From Mesorhizobium sp. B2-3-4 (GTDB lineage: Bacteria > Pseudomonadota > Alphaproteobacteria > Rhizobiales > Rhizobiaceae), in contig NZ_VFVY01000006.1 in assembly GCF_006442315.1 (NCBI RefSeq), positions 1 to 64,000 of the forward strand: a stretch of 64,000 bases of DNA, given 5' to 3'. The position numbers and the translations under genes were made by a program. Of the stretch, positions 25,626 through 33,715 are shown in pieces. The notes under the pieces were generated by a model. That model saw nothing but the letters and a program-made list of their open reading frames with translations, did not search any database and had not been told where the DNA came from. Position 1 is the first letter of the stretch, and the number at the start of each line of letters is the position of its first letter.

Positions 25626-26408
25626 ATGGCAGCTTCGCAATCCAATCCACGCCCCATCGTCGTCGTCACCGGCGGCGGGCAGCATGTCTGGGCCATGATC
25701 AACGACATCGCCGATCGCGTCGGTCCTGTCAGCGTCGTGCTCGAAACGCCTGAATCGAAAAAACAATTGTTGCTCGGCCGGGCCCGCCGCCAGGGCTGGG
25801 TATCGGCCATGGGCCAGCTTGGCACGATGGTGTTGAGCAGGCTCGGCAAACGGGTTCTGGCCAGCCATTGCGCACAGGTGATTGCAGAGGAAAAGCTTGA
25901 GGTCGAGCCGCGGCCAGGGCAGGCGATCATCCGCGTAGCCTCGGCCAACGGCCCCGAATGCCTGAAGGCGATCCAGAACCTTCAGCCGGGCGTCGTGCTG
26001 CTCAACGGCTGCCGGCTGATCTCCAAGGAGATGCTGGGCAAAATGCCTTGCCCGGTGCTCAACTACCATGCCGGCATCACGCCGAAATATCGCGGCATGA
26101 ACGGCGGCTATTGGGCTCTGGTATCAGGCGACGCCCAGAATTTCGGCACCACCGTCCATCTGGTCGACGCCGGCGTCGACACCGGTGGCGTGCTGAAGCA
26201 GGCCCGCGGCAAATCGAAAAAGGGCGACACGATCTCAAGCCACGCGCTGCGTCAGACGGCGTTCTCACGCGACATCTGCGTCGAGGCGATCAACGATGCG
26301 CTGGCCGGAAGGCTGACGACGTTCGATCCCGGGCTGCCATCGAAACAATGGTATCACCCGACGATCTGGTTCTATCTCTGGAAGGGCATCCGGACCGGCG
26401 TCTGGTAG
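25626..26408 (+). CDS. Formyltransferase-family protein
   Basis: This 260-residue protein contains the formyl-transferase core: NYHAGITPKYRGMNG near residue 150, giving the catalytic His and the substrate loop, and HLVDAGVDTGGV, giving the conserved Asp. The first 100 residues are not a standard GART N-terminus. Enzymes of this fold use 10-formyl-THF to formylate an amine, for example on a sugar nucleotide; some instead hydrolyse it. In a THF-centred region it may draw on the same one-carbon pool, but the acceptor is unknown. AGGGGTGGCAAG precedes the ATG. Confidence 0.8.
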   Translation: MAASQSNPRPIVVVTGGGQHVWAMINDIADRVGPVSVVLETPESKKQLLLGRARRQGWVSAMGQLGTMVLSRLGKRVLASHCAQVIAEEKLEVEPRPGQAIIRVASANGPECLKAIQNLQPGVVLLNGCRLISKEMLGKMPCPVLNYHAGITPKYRGMNGGYWALVSGDAQNFGTTVHLVDAGVDTGGVLKQARGKSKKGDTISSHALRQTAFSRDICVEAINDALAGRLTTFDPGLPSKQWYHPTIWFYLWKGIRTGVW

Positions 26409-26611
26409 CGTCTTTCCAGTCCTGAGCCGCGAGCTCAAGGCCGGCTTTTATGTCACGCCGGACCCGCCGCCGCGCATGCCGGAAACGAATAAGACCACCT
26501 TTCATTTTACGACATCCAAATGCGTCGCTTTTGAATGCGCGCGCGTCGTCCCATAACAAGCGGGTCGGTACGGCTTACGGCAATGCTCGGTGGATCGAGG
26601 AGTGAGAATTC

Positions 26612-26914
26612 ATGGCCGACCTAATCGTCGTCTACTGGCGCGACATCCCTGCCCAGGTCATCGTCAAGAAGGGCCGGCAGAACGCCAAGCGCGAACTGCC
26701 GTTGCGCTTCACCGAAGCGATCGACATGTGCGCCATGCGCACCGGTGCAGGCGGCACCGACGACTATCTGGCCGAATGGCGCAAGGCCGATCCGGTTCCC
26801 GTCGGCGACGATCTCGAAGCCGAGGTCGAGAAGGCGTTCCACGAACTCGACGCGAAATACGACCGCGAGCGGCTGGTCGCTCTGGTCAAGGCGGGCGGAA
26901 AAGAAAATGTCTGA
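26612..26914 (+). CDS. PF13769-type conserved protein, often named virulence factor
   Basis: This 100-residue soluble protein starts at MADLIVVYWRDIPAQVIVKKG, behind a strong GAGGAG site. It matches the small family often annotated as virulence factor, with no known biochemistry. Its stop overlaps the start of the MetV-like gene by 8 bp, and that gene overlaps metF. Three tightly coupled genes point to a structural or assembly role in methyl-THF oxidation rather than virulence. Confidence 0.78.
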   Translation: MADLIVVYWRDIPAQVIVKKGRQNAKRELPLRFTEAIDMCAMRTGAGGTDDYLAEWRKADPVPVGDDLEAEVEKAFHELDAKYDRERLVALVKAGGKENV

Positions 26915-27503
26915 TCCTCAACCGGCGGTTACCCAGGCCACATTGGTCAAGAAGGCAGCGCCGAAGTCCGACTACAAGCCGGCCGACGTATCGCCGCAGC
27001 GGCGCGTGCAGCGTTCCTTCGCGGTGCGGCTGTGGTCGATCAGGCATTCCCGGTTGCTCGAATGGTTCTACAGCAGGTTCGCCGACGCCTTCCTGCTTTT
27101 GCATCCCTTGTGGAAAGGCATCGGCTACGGCCGCGTCGAGGCCCCGATCAAATTCGTCGAGAAGCGGGTCAAGGGCTTCATGTTCGATTGCCGTATGTGC
27201 GGCCAGTGCGTTTTGTCATCCACCGGCATGTCGTGCCCGATGAACTGCCCCAAGCAGTTGCGCAACGGCCCTTGCGGCGGCGTGCGCGCCAATGGCAATT
27301 GCGAGGTCGAGCCCAACATGCCCTGCGTTTGGGTCAAGGCCTGGGAAGGCTCGCAGAACATGGTGCATGGCGACAAGATCCTGACCGTGCAGAAGCCGGT
27401 CGACCAGTCGCTGCGCGAAACGTCGGCATGGCTGCGCGTCACCGCGCAGGCCGCGGCGACCCGTGAGGCCGCGGCCAATGCCGGTTCCGGAGCCGCCGCA
27501 TGA
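26907..27503 (+). CDS. MetV-like Cys-rich partner of methylene-THF reductase
   Basis: This 198-residue protein has the MTHFR C-terminal (MTHFR_C) domain with eight Cys: C95, C98, C101, C110, C114, C123, C132 and C140 (CRMCGQC, MSCPMNC, PCGG). In acetogens, MetV of this family pairs with MetF and carries metal or Fe-S centres for electron transfer. The start at 26907 is in the overlap with the upstream gene. Its stop overlaps metF by 4 bp. The pair probably oxidises methyl-THF to methylene-THF with electrons leaving through this subunit; the acceptor is unknown. Confidence 0.85.
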   Translation: MSDPQPAVTQATLVKKAAPKSDYKPADVSPQRRVQRSFAVRLWSIRHSRLLEWFYSRFADAFLLLHPLWKGIGYGRVEAPIKFVEKRVKGFMFDCRMCGQCVLSSTGMSCPMNCPKQLRNGPCGGVRANGNCEVEPNMPCVWVKAWEGSQNMVHGDKILTVQKPVDQSLRETSAWLRVTAQAAATREAAANAGSGAAA

Positions 27504-28591
27504 CCGGCCGCCAGCGTGACGAGAACCCGGCGGGCATTCACCTGCCGCTCGATCCCCTGCCCGGCCATTCTTCGCGCGGCCGGCTGGAGCGCGTGCTGCG
27601 GCGCGGCGAATTCGCCGTCACCACCGAACTCAACCCACCCGACAGCGCCGATCCCGAAGATGTCTACAACCGTGCGAAGATCTTCGACGGCTGGGTCGAC
27701 GCCATCAACGCGGTCGATGCGTCCGGCGCCAACTGCCACATGTCCTCGGTCGGCATCTGCGCGCTTTTGACCCGCATGGGCTACGCGCCGATCATGCAGA
27801 TCGCCTGCCGCGACAAGAACCGCATCGCCATCCAGGGCGACGTGCTGGGTGGTGCCGCCATGGGTGTCGCCAACATGCTGTGCCTGACCGGCGACGGCGT
27901 GCAGGCCGGCGACCAGCCCGGCGCCAAGCCGGTGTTCGATCTCGATTCCATGTCGCTGCTCGAAACCGTCCGCATCATGCGCGACAACGGCAAATTCCTG
28001 TCAGGACGCAAGCTGACGACGCCGCCGCAGGTTTTCCTCGGTGCGGCCGTCAACCCGTTCGCGCCGCCCTTCGACTTCCGCCCGATCCATCTCGGCAAGA
28101 AGATCGCCGCCGGCGCGCAATTCGTGCAGACGCAATATTGCTTCGACGTGCCGATGTTCAAGACCTTCATGCAGAAGGCGCGCGATCTCGGCCATACCGA
28201 AAAAGTGTTCATCCTGTGCGGCGTCGGCCCGCTCGCTTCCGCCAAGACGGCAAAATGGATCCGCTCCAACGTACCGGGCATCCATATTCCCGATGCCATC
28301 ATCAAGCGGCTGGAAGGCGCCCAGGACCAGAAGAAGGAAGGCAAGCAGCTCTGCACCGACATCATCAACGAGGTGAAGGAAATCCCCGGCGTCTCGGGCA
28401 TCCATGTGATGGCCTACCGCCAGGAGGAATATGTCGCCGAGATCGTCGATGAATCGGGCGTTCTCAAGGGCCGCCAGCCCTGGAAGCGCGAGATCCGCCG
28501 CGACGACCAGATGGTCGCCGACCGGCTCGACCGCATCCTGCACGACGAGATTACCGAAACCCAGGTGGACATGGTGAAGACCGCGCATTGA
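27500..28591 (+). CDS. metF: Methylenetetrahydrofolate reductase (MetF family)
   Basis: This 363-residue TIM-barrel flavoprotein has the MetF features: an N-terminal catalytic Glu segment (VTTELNPPDSADPEDV), then LCLTGDGVQAGDQPGA, LGAAVNPFAPP and FVQTQYCFDV. It interconverts 5,10-methylene-THF and 5-methyl-THF. In this setting it most likely runs toward methylene-THF, draining methyl groups delivered by the corrinoid pathway. The ATGA overlap with the MetV-like gene indicates coupled translation. It is longer than E. coli MetF (296 residues), with extra N- and C-terminal parts. Confidence 0.9.
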   Translation: MTGRQRDENPAGIHLPLDPLPGHSSRGRLERVLRRGEFAVTTELNPPDSADPEDVYNRAKIFDGWVDAINAVDASGANCHMSSVGICALLTRMGYAPIMQIACRDKNRIAIQGDVLGGAAMGVANMLCLTGDGVQAGDQPGAKPVFDLDSMSLLETVRIMRDNGKFLSGRKLTTPPQVFLGAAVNPFAPPFDFRPIHLGKKIAAGAQFVQTQYCFDVPMFKTFMQKARDLGHTEKVFILCGVGPLASAKTAKWIRSNVPGIHIPDAIIKRLEGAQDQKKEGKQLCTDIINEVKEIPGVSGIHVMAYRQEEYVAEIVDESGVLKGRQPWKREIRRDDQMVADRLDRILHDEITETQVDMVKTAH

Positions 28592-28634
28592 GAGCGTGGA
28601 ACGGCCACCAATCGCTTGAACGACAAGAGATAAC

Positions 28635-28656
28635 GATATAAAGAACTCTTTATATC
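28635..28656. promoter_or_regulatory. Perfect inverted-repeat operator before methyl-THF methyltransferase
   Basis: The arms GATATAAAGA (28635-28644) and TCTTTATATC (28647-28656) are perfectly complementary around a 2-bp AC centre. It lies 16 bp upstream of the start codon at 28673 and matches the element at 6893-6916 before bmt. A SahR/SamR-like ArsR repressor responding to S-adenosyl compounds is the probable binder (family knowledge from memory). No such repressor gene lies in the window. Confidence 0.8.
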
Positions 28657-28672
28657 ATGACGGAGAGATTTC

Positions 28673-29644
28673 ATGACCCGGACCATCGTTGCCTCGGCAA
28701 CACGAGAAATCATCATCGGCTTCGACCAGCCCTTCTGCGTGATCGGCGAGCGCATCAACCCGACGGGCCGCAAGAAGCTCGCCGCCGAGATGGTGGCCGG
28801 CAATTTCGAAACCGTCATCAAGGACGCGCTTGAGCAGGCCGCCTGCGGCGCGACCATGCTCGACGTCAACGCCGGCGTCACTGCCGTCGACCCCAACGCG
28901 ACCGAGCCGGCGCTGCTGGTGCAGACGCTGGAGATCGTGCAGGGCCTGGTAGACCTGCCGCTGTCGATCGACAGCTCCGTCACCGCGGCGATCGAGGCTG
29001 CGCTGAAGGTCGCCAAGGGCCGCCCACTGGTCAACTCCGTCACCGGCGAGGAAGAGAAGCTCGAGGCCATCCTGCCGCTGGTCAAGAAATACAACGTCCC
29101 CGTCGTCGCCATCTCCAACGACGAAACCGGCATTTCGATGGATCCCGACGTGCGTTTCGCCGTCGCCAAGAAGATCGTCGAGCGCTGCGCCGATTTCGGC
29201 ATTCCCGCGCATGACGTCGTCGTCGATCCGCTGGTCATGCCGATCGGCGCGCTGGGCGACGCCGGCCGCCAGGTATTCGCGCTGCTGCGTCGGCTCCGCG
29301 AAGAACTCAAGGTCAACACCACTTGCGGTCTGTCCAACATCTCGTTCGGCCTGCCGCACCGCCACGGCATCAACGCTGCCTTCATCCCGATGGTGATCGG
29401 CGCCGGTATGACGTCGGCCATCATGAATCCGGTTCGCCCGCAGGAAATGGAAGCCGTGCGCGGCGCCAATGTGCTGAACGGCACCGACGAGAACTGCACC
29501 AACTGGATCCGCACCTACAAGGATTACAAGCCAGCCGAAGGCGGCCATGCGGTCGCCGCGCCCGTGGCGGTCACCGCGCCGGGCGATGGCGCCGCCGGTG
29601 GCCGCCGCCGTGGCGGCCGCGAGGCACGGATGGGTCGGGGATAA
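28673..29644 (+). CDS. Methyl-THF:corrinoid methyltransferase (MeTr/MtgA type)
   Basis: The protein has 323 residues with a pterin-binding TIM barrel: FCVIGERINPTGRKKLA at the N-terminus, the MLDVNAG motif, LSIDSS and NDETG. These match the methyltetrahydrofolate methyltransferases of acetogens and the MtgA type. It moves methyl groups between the corrinoid protein and THF. The last 35 residues are a Gly/Arg-rich tail beyond the usual fold. GGAGAG precedes the ATG. The perfect inverted repeat upstream marks it as a separate, regulated transcription start after metF. Confidence 0.9.
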   Translation: MTRTIVASATREIIIGFDQPFCVIGERINPTGRKKLAAEMVAGNFETVIKDALEQAACGATMLDVNAGVTAVDPNATEPALLVQTLEIVQGLVDLPLSIDSSVTAAIEAALKVAKGRPLVNSVTGEEEKLEAILPLVKKYNVPVVAISNDETGISMDPDVRFAVAKKIVERCADFGIPAHDVVVDPLVMPIGALGDAGRQVFALLRRLREELKVNTTCGLSNISFGLPHRHGINAAFIPMVIGAGMTSAIMNPVRPQEMEAVRGANVLNGTDENCTNWIRTYKDYKPAEGGHAVAAPVAVTAPGDGAAGGRRRGGREARMGRG

Positions 29645-29654
29645 GCGCGCAATC

Positions 29655-29716
29655 GTGAAATCTGACGCCAACTTCACTGGTCCGATCGTGCTGTTCATGC
29701 CGTCGGGCCGGTGTGT
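29655..29716 (+). pseudogene. Duplicated 5' end of the corrinoid-activator gene
   Basis: A GTG at 29655 opens a reading frame MKSDANFTGPIVLFMPSGR that mirrors the start of the gene at 30056, MNSPANITDPLVLFMPSGK. The DNA shares an identical 22-bp run ending at the SGR/SGK codons. After that, similarity stops and the frame runs into the antisense of the small membrane gene. It looks like the remnant of an original gene start, 10 bp after the methyltransferase gene, split off by insertion of the small gene at 29724-29966. Confidence 0.6.
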
Positions 29717-29723
29717 GTTGCGA

Positions 29724-29966
29724 TCAGGCCATATCCGTGATGGTGTCGAACAGCGCCATCGCGGCCCACGAGCCGAAAATGCCGGTCACGCCACCGACGA
29801 TGAAATCGTCGTCGGCCGCGGGCCAGACCGCGTGAAGAACCAAGGTACCGAGCACCGCGCCGACGATGCCGGCCGCCAGGTATTGCGGATTGCGCAGCCA
29901 TGGTCCCTTGAGCAGGCGCACCATCGTGAAAGCGGTGAAGACGGCCGACAAAAGCAGATCGGACAT
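29724..29966 (-). CDS. Small integral membrane protein
   Basis: This 80-residue protein starts at MSDLLLSAVFTAFTM and has two hydrophobic spans (about 30-48 and 54-75) with Gly-rich helices (AAGIVGAVLGTLV, VGGVTGIFGSW). AGAGG precedes the ATG. I do not recognise the family with certainty. It lies antisense between a truncated copy and the intact copy of the corrinoid-activator start, so it appears to have been inserted into an older operon. Confidence 0.65.
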   Translation of the reverse strand: MSDLLLSAVFTAFTMVRLLKGPWLRNPQYLAAGIVGAVLGTLVLHAVWPAADDDFIVGGVTGIFGSWAAMALFDTITDMA

Positions 29967-30055
29967 GATTGGCCTCTGGACCATCAGACATTCCGCCCAA
30001 AGGTGAAACGATCCGTTAAACGGCATCGTCAATTGATATCGAGATCCGTAGCAGC

Positions 30056-32125
30056 ATGAACTCTCCCGCAAACATCACCGATCCGCTCGTGCTGTTCATG
30101 CCGTCGGGCAAACGCGGGCGGTTTCCTGTCGGCACGCCCGTGCTCGACGCCGCGCGCCAGCTCGGCGTCTATGTCGAAAGCGTGTGCGGCGGGCGCGCCA
30201 CATGCGGTCGCTGCCAGATCGAGGTGCAGGAAGGCAATTTCGCCAAGCACAAGATCACCTCCTCCAACGAGCACATCTCGCCCAAGGGCCCCAAGGAAGA
30301 GCGCTACGAACGCGTGCGCGGCCTGCCCGAACGCCGCCGCCTCTCCTGCTCGGCTCAGATCCTGGGCGATCTCGTCATCGACGTGCCGCAGGACACCGTC
30401 ATCAATGCCCAGACCATCCGCAAGGATGCCGACACCAGGGTCATCGCCCGCGATACGGCAATCCGCATGTGCTATGTCGAGATCGAAGAGCCCGACATGC
30501 ATAAGCCGCTCGGCGATCTCGACCGGCTCAAGATCGCGCTGATGAAGGATTGGGGGGTCAAGAACCTCGAATTCGATTTCTATCTGCTGCCACAGGTGCA
30601 AGGCATATTGCGCAAGGGCAACTGGACGGCGACCGCCGCCATCCACAAGGATGCCGACAGCGACATCGCGCGCGTCATCGCGCTGTGGCCCGGCCTCAAG
30701 AACGAGGCCTACGGGCTGGCCTGCGACATCGGCTCGACCACCATCGCCATGCATCTGGTGTCGCTGCTGTCAGGCCGCGTCGCCGCCTCGTCGGGCACGT
30801 CGAACCCGCAGATCCGCTTCGGCGAGGATCTGATGAGCCGCGTCTCCTATGTGATGATGAACCCGGATGGCCGTGAAGGCATGACGGTCGCCGTGCGCGA
30901 GGCGATCTCGGGCCTCGTCGACAAGGTCTGCGCGGAAGGCAATGTCCAGCGCAACGACATCCTGGACAGCGTCTTCGTCGGCAATCCGATCATGCACCAT
31001 CTGTTCCTCGGCATCGATCCGACAGAGCTTGGCGGCGCCCCCTTTGCGCTCGCCGTCTCGGGCGCGGTGCGCATCAAGGGTTCCGATATCGGCTTGAAGC
31101 TCAACCAGGGTGCGCGCCTCTACATGCTGCCTTGCATCGCCGGCCATGTCGGCGCCGACGCGGCGGCGGTGACGCTGTCCGAAGGCCCGCACCGCCAGGA
31201 CGAGATGATGTTGATCGTCGACGTCGGCACCAATGCCGAGATCGTGCTCGGCAACCGCACCCGCGTCGTGGCAGCCTCATCGCCCACCGGCCCGGCCTTC
31301 GAGGGCGCCGAAATCTCCGGTGGCCAGCGCGCGGCGCCCGGCGCCATCGAGCGCGTGCGCATCGATCCCGAGACGCTGGAGCCGAAATACCGCGTCATCG
31401 GCTCGGAACTGTGGTCCGACGAGCCAGGCTTCCTCGACAGTGTGCAGGCGACCGGCGTCACCGGCATTTGCGGCTCCGGCATCATCGAGATCGTCGCCGA
31501 GATGTATCTCGCCGGCATTATCTCCGAGGACGGCGTCGTCGATGGATCGCTGGCCGCGCGTTCGCCTCGGGTCGTCGCCAACGGCCGCACCTTCTCCTAT
31601 GTGCTGAAGGAAGGCGAACCGAAGATCACCATCACCCAGACCGACGTGCGCGCCATCCAGCTCGCCAAGGCAGCACTTTATGCCGGCACCAAGCTTTTGA
31701 TGGAAAAGCAGAACACCGAGCATGTCGACCGCATCCATTTCGCCGGCGCCTTCGGTTCCTTCATCGACCCGAAATATGCCATGGTGCTGGGCCTGATCCC
31801 CGATTGCGACCTCGACAAGGTTTCCGCTGTCGGCAACGCCGCGGGTGCCGGTGCGCGCATGGCGCTCTTGAACCGCGGCTATCGCCGCGAGATCGAGGAG
31901 ACGGTGAGCCAGATCGAGAAGATCGAGACCGCGCTGGAACCGAAATTCCAGGAGCATTTCGTCTACGCGATGGCCCTGCCCAACAAGGTCGACCCGTTCC
32001 CGAAACTGTCGGCGGCGGTAAAGCTGCCGCCGCGCAAGGCGGTCAGCGAGGACGGCGTCGCCGGCGACGCCACCCCGCGACGGCGCTCGCGCGAGGACCG
32101 CGCGGCACGGCGCGGTCGCGACTAG
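30056..32125 (+). CDS. [2Fe-2S]/ASKHA corrinoid activation protein (RACo type)
   Basis: The protein has 689 residues. An N-terminal plant-type [2Fe-2S] ferredoxin domain uses C44, C50, C53 and C98 (CGGRATCGRC ... LSCSA). The rest is a linker plus an ASKHA/DUF4445 ATPase, with phosphate loops CDIGSTT and VDVGTNAEI. RACo-type enzymes use ATP and a low-potential electron to reduce inactive Co(II) corrinoid back to Co(I). An aerobe would need this often because oxygen oxidises Co(I). The C-terminal 30 residues are Arg-rich. No strong ribosome binding site is seen; translation may depend on the upstream duplicated start region. Confidence 0.9.
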   Translation: MNSPANITDPLVLFMPSGKRGRFPVGTPVLDAARQLGVYVESVCGGRATCGRCQIEVQEGNFAKHKITSSNEHISPKGPKEERYERVRGLPERRRLSCSAQILGDLVIDVPQDTVINAQTIRKDADTRVIARDTAIRMCYVEIEEPDMHKPLGDLDRLKIALMKDWGVKNLEFDFYLLPQVQGILRKGNWTATAAIHKDADSDIARVIALWPGLKNEAYGLACDIGSTTIAMHLVSLLSGRVAASSGTSNPQIRFGEDLMSRVSYVMMNPDGREGMTVAVREAISGLVDKVCAEGNVQRNDILDSVFVGNPIMHHLFLGIDPTELGGAPFALAVSGAVRIKGSDIGLKLNQGARLYMLPCIAGHVGADAAAVTLSEGPHRQDEMMLIVDVGTNAEIVLGNRTRVVAASSPTGPAFEGAEISGGQRAAPGAIERVRIDPETLEPKYRVIGSELWSDEPGFLDSVQATGVTGICGSGIIEIVAEMYLAGIISEDGVVDGSLAARSPRVVANGRTFSYVLKEGEPKITITQTDVRAIQLAKAALYAGTKLLMEKQNTEHVDRIHFAGAFGSFIDPKYAMVLGLIPDCDLDKVSAVGNAAGAGARMALLNRGYRREIEETVSQIEKIETALEPKFQEHFVYAMALPNKVDPFPKLSAAVKLPPRKAVSEDGVAGDATPRRRSREDRAARRGRD

Positions 32126-32152
32126 GCTTCTCCCCAGCTCAAGACACAAATT

Positions 32153-32192
32153 CATTTGCATGCAAATGTTTCCGGATCAGGCGATCCGGAAA
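32153..32192. promoter_or_regulatory. Two adjacent perfect palindromes upstream of DUF1127 gene
   Basis: CATTTGCATGCAAATG (32153-32168) is a perfect 16-bp palindrome. It is followed at once by the arms TTTCCGGATC (32169-32178) and GATCCGGAAA (32183-32192) around AGGC. No T run follows, so a simple terminator is unlikely. Operator sites, or an RNA hairpin in the leader of the gene at 32302, are more likely. Confidence 0.55.
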
Positions 32193-32301
32193 CCGAAACG
32201 CTGTTTTCGTGAAATCCGCCCGATACATAACCAGCGCATTTAGCGGCCATCGAATGGCGGCCGAGGACAATCCCGGGCCGCTGCTTTCAAGGGAGATGAC
32301 A

Positions 32302-32481
32302 ATGTTCGGAAATCTCGGCCGCTTCGGTGCGACCATCAGGCAGACCCGCGCCAGGAACAAGGCGATCCGCGACCTCAACAGCCTGCCGGCGCATGTCCAG
32401 AAGGACATCGGTTGGCCGGCCTCGCCGCCGAGCGACCCGCAAGCGGCTCTTGCTTCGTTGCTCCTGGGAACGGCGCGCTGA
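32302..32481 (+). CDS. DUF1127 small protein
   Basis: This 59-residue protein has the DUF1127 signature near its C-terminus (LPAHVQKDIGWP) after an Arg-rich helix. GGGAG lies upstream of the ATG. DUF1127 proteins of rhizobia and Agrobacterium are small basic proteins linked to stress, phosphate or RNA regulation. A second copy is at 35433. The stop codon overlaps a possible 35-codon frame (TGATG at 32479-32483, running to 32588) that is not convincing enough to call. Confidence 0.85.
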   Translation: MFGNLGRFGATIRQTRARNKAIRDLNSLPAHVQKDIGWPASPPSDPQAALASLLLGTAR

Positions 32482-32723
32482 TGACCTTCACCCAGAAGTG
32501 CAAGCTGCTGGCCAGGCGCCGGGGATCTCGCACGTCCCCGGCGGCAACCAGCAACCGGTTGCGCGCGGCCCTTTTGCCGCGCCGCTGACCTCGCCTGCGC
32601 AAGCAGCGTGGATCACCGCGACGTGTGGACACGGCGTAAAACTTGACATTTCGCGACAACACACGATCTTCGGAGAAAGTGGGGGTTCTCTTAGTCGGCT
32701 GCAGCCGAAGTCCGTGTATCCGC

Positions 32724-33671
32724 ATGCCAAGTTTGAAAAGCCACGTCGTTTCCTTCGTGCTCAGGCATAGCCGCAAGAAGGCTTTTTCCAGTCCGGAAAA
32801 CCTCCAGCGCTGGATCGCCTGCGCGCGCAAGACCGAAGATCATCATCCGCCTGCCCTGCTGCGCCAGCGTTTCGACATCACCACCCGCACGGTCGACGGC
32901 TTCCCGGTCTACGAGATCGCCCCCAGGGCCGGCGAACGAAAGCGGATCCTCTATCTGCATGGCGGCGCCTATGTCTTCGAAATCACGGCCTATCACTGGC
33001 ACCTGATCGCCGACATGGCGGATCGGCTGGGCTACGCCATCACCGTGCCCATCTATCCGATCGCGCCCGAGCACGATTTTCATGCCATGTTCGGCATGGT
33101 CGGTGACGTCTATCGCCGGATGCTGGACGAGACGGAGGCCGAGGACATCGTCTTCATGGGCGATTCCGCCGGCGGCAACATGGCCGTGGTGCTGACCATG
33201 ATGGCGCACGAGGAAGGCCTGCCCCTGCCGTCGCGCCATGTGCTGATCTCGCCGGGGCTCGACATGTCGCTCGCCAATCCGGAAGTGTTCGAGGCAGAGC
33301 GCAACGACCCTTGGCTTGGCATTCCAGGCGGGCTCGAGGCGATCCGCATGTATAGCGCCGGCATCGACCGCGGCGACTGGCACATAAGTCCGCTCTACGG
33401 CAACCTTTCAATCCTGCCGAAAACCCTGCTTCTGACCGGCTCGCATGATCTGCTCAGCCCTGACAATCTGATCTTCGCGGAGAAGGCCCGGGCCGCCGGT
33501 GTCGAGATCGACGTCGTCTACGAGGAAGGCATGTTCCACGTCTGGCCGCTGATCGACATGCCCGAAGCAAGGCGAGCCCGTCAGCACATCGTCGCGTTCC
33601 TGACCGGCGAAACCACACCGTCACCGAATTGGGCTGTGGCATGGCCGTTGCAGCGCCAGACTGCCATATGA
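32724..33671 (+). CDS. Alpha/beta hydrolase, HSL-type esterase
   Basis: This 315-residue protein has the hormone-sensitive-lipase family layout: oxyanion motif HGGAY, nucleophile elbow GDSAGG, catalytic Asp in GSHDLL and His in MFHVWP. It should be a cytoplasmic carboxylesterase of unknown substrate. The ATG at 32724 (MPSLKSHVVSF) is chosen by fit to the family. The 242 bp before it show no other gene I can support. Confidence 0.82.
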   Translation: MPSLKSHVVSFVLRHSRKKAFSSPENLQRWIACARKTEDHHPPALLRQRFDITTRTVDGFPVYEIAPRAGERKRILYLHGGAYVFEITAYHWHLIADMADRLGYAITVPIYPIAPEHDFHAMFGMVGDVYRRMLDETEAEDIVFMGDSAGGNMAVVLTMMAHEEGLPLPSRHVLISPGLDMSLANPEVFEAERNDPWLGIPGGLEAIRMYSAGIDRGDWHISPLYGNLSILPKTLLLTGSHDLLSPDNLIFAEKARAAGVEIDVVYEEGMFHVWPLIDMPEARRARQHIVAFLTGETTPSPNWAVAWPLQRQTAI

Positions 33672-33715
33672 TCGTTTGCGGCACGTCTGCGCATGTGGGC
33701 GATCAATGGTTACGG

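Noticed and set aside
32481..32588. 35-codon frame overlapping the DUF1127 stop as TGATG
   Set aside because: Only the overlap supports it; composition is Arg/Ala-rich and no family is recognised.
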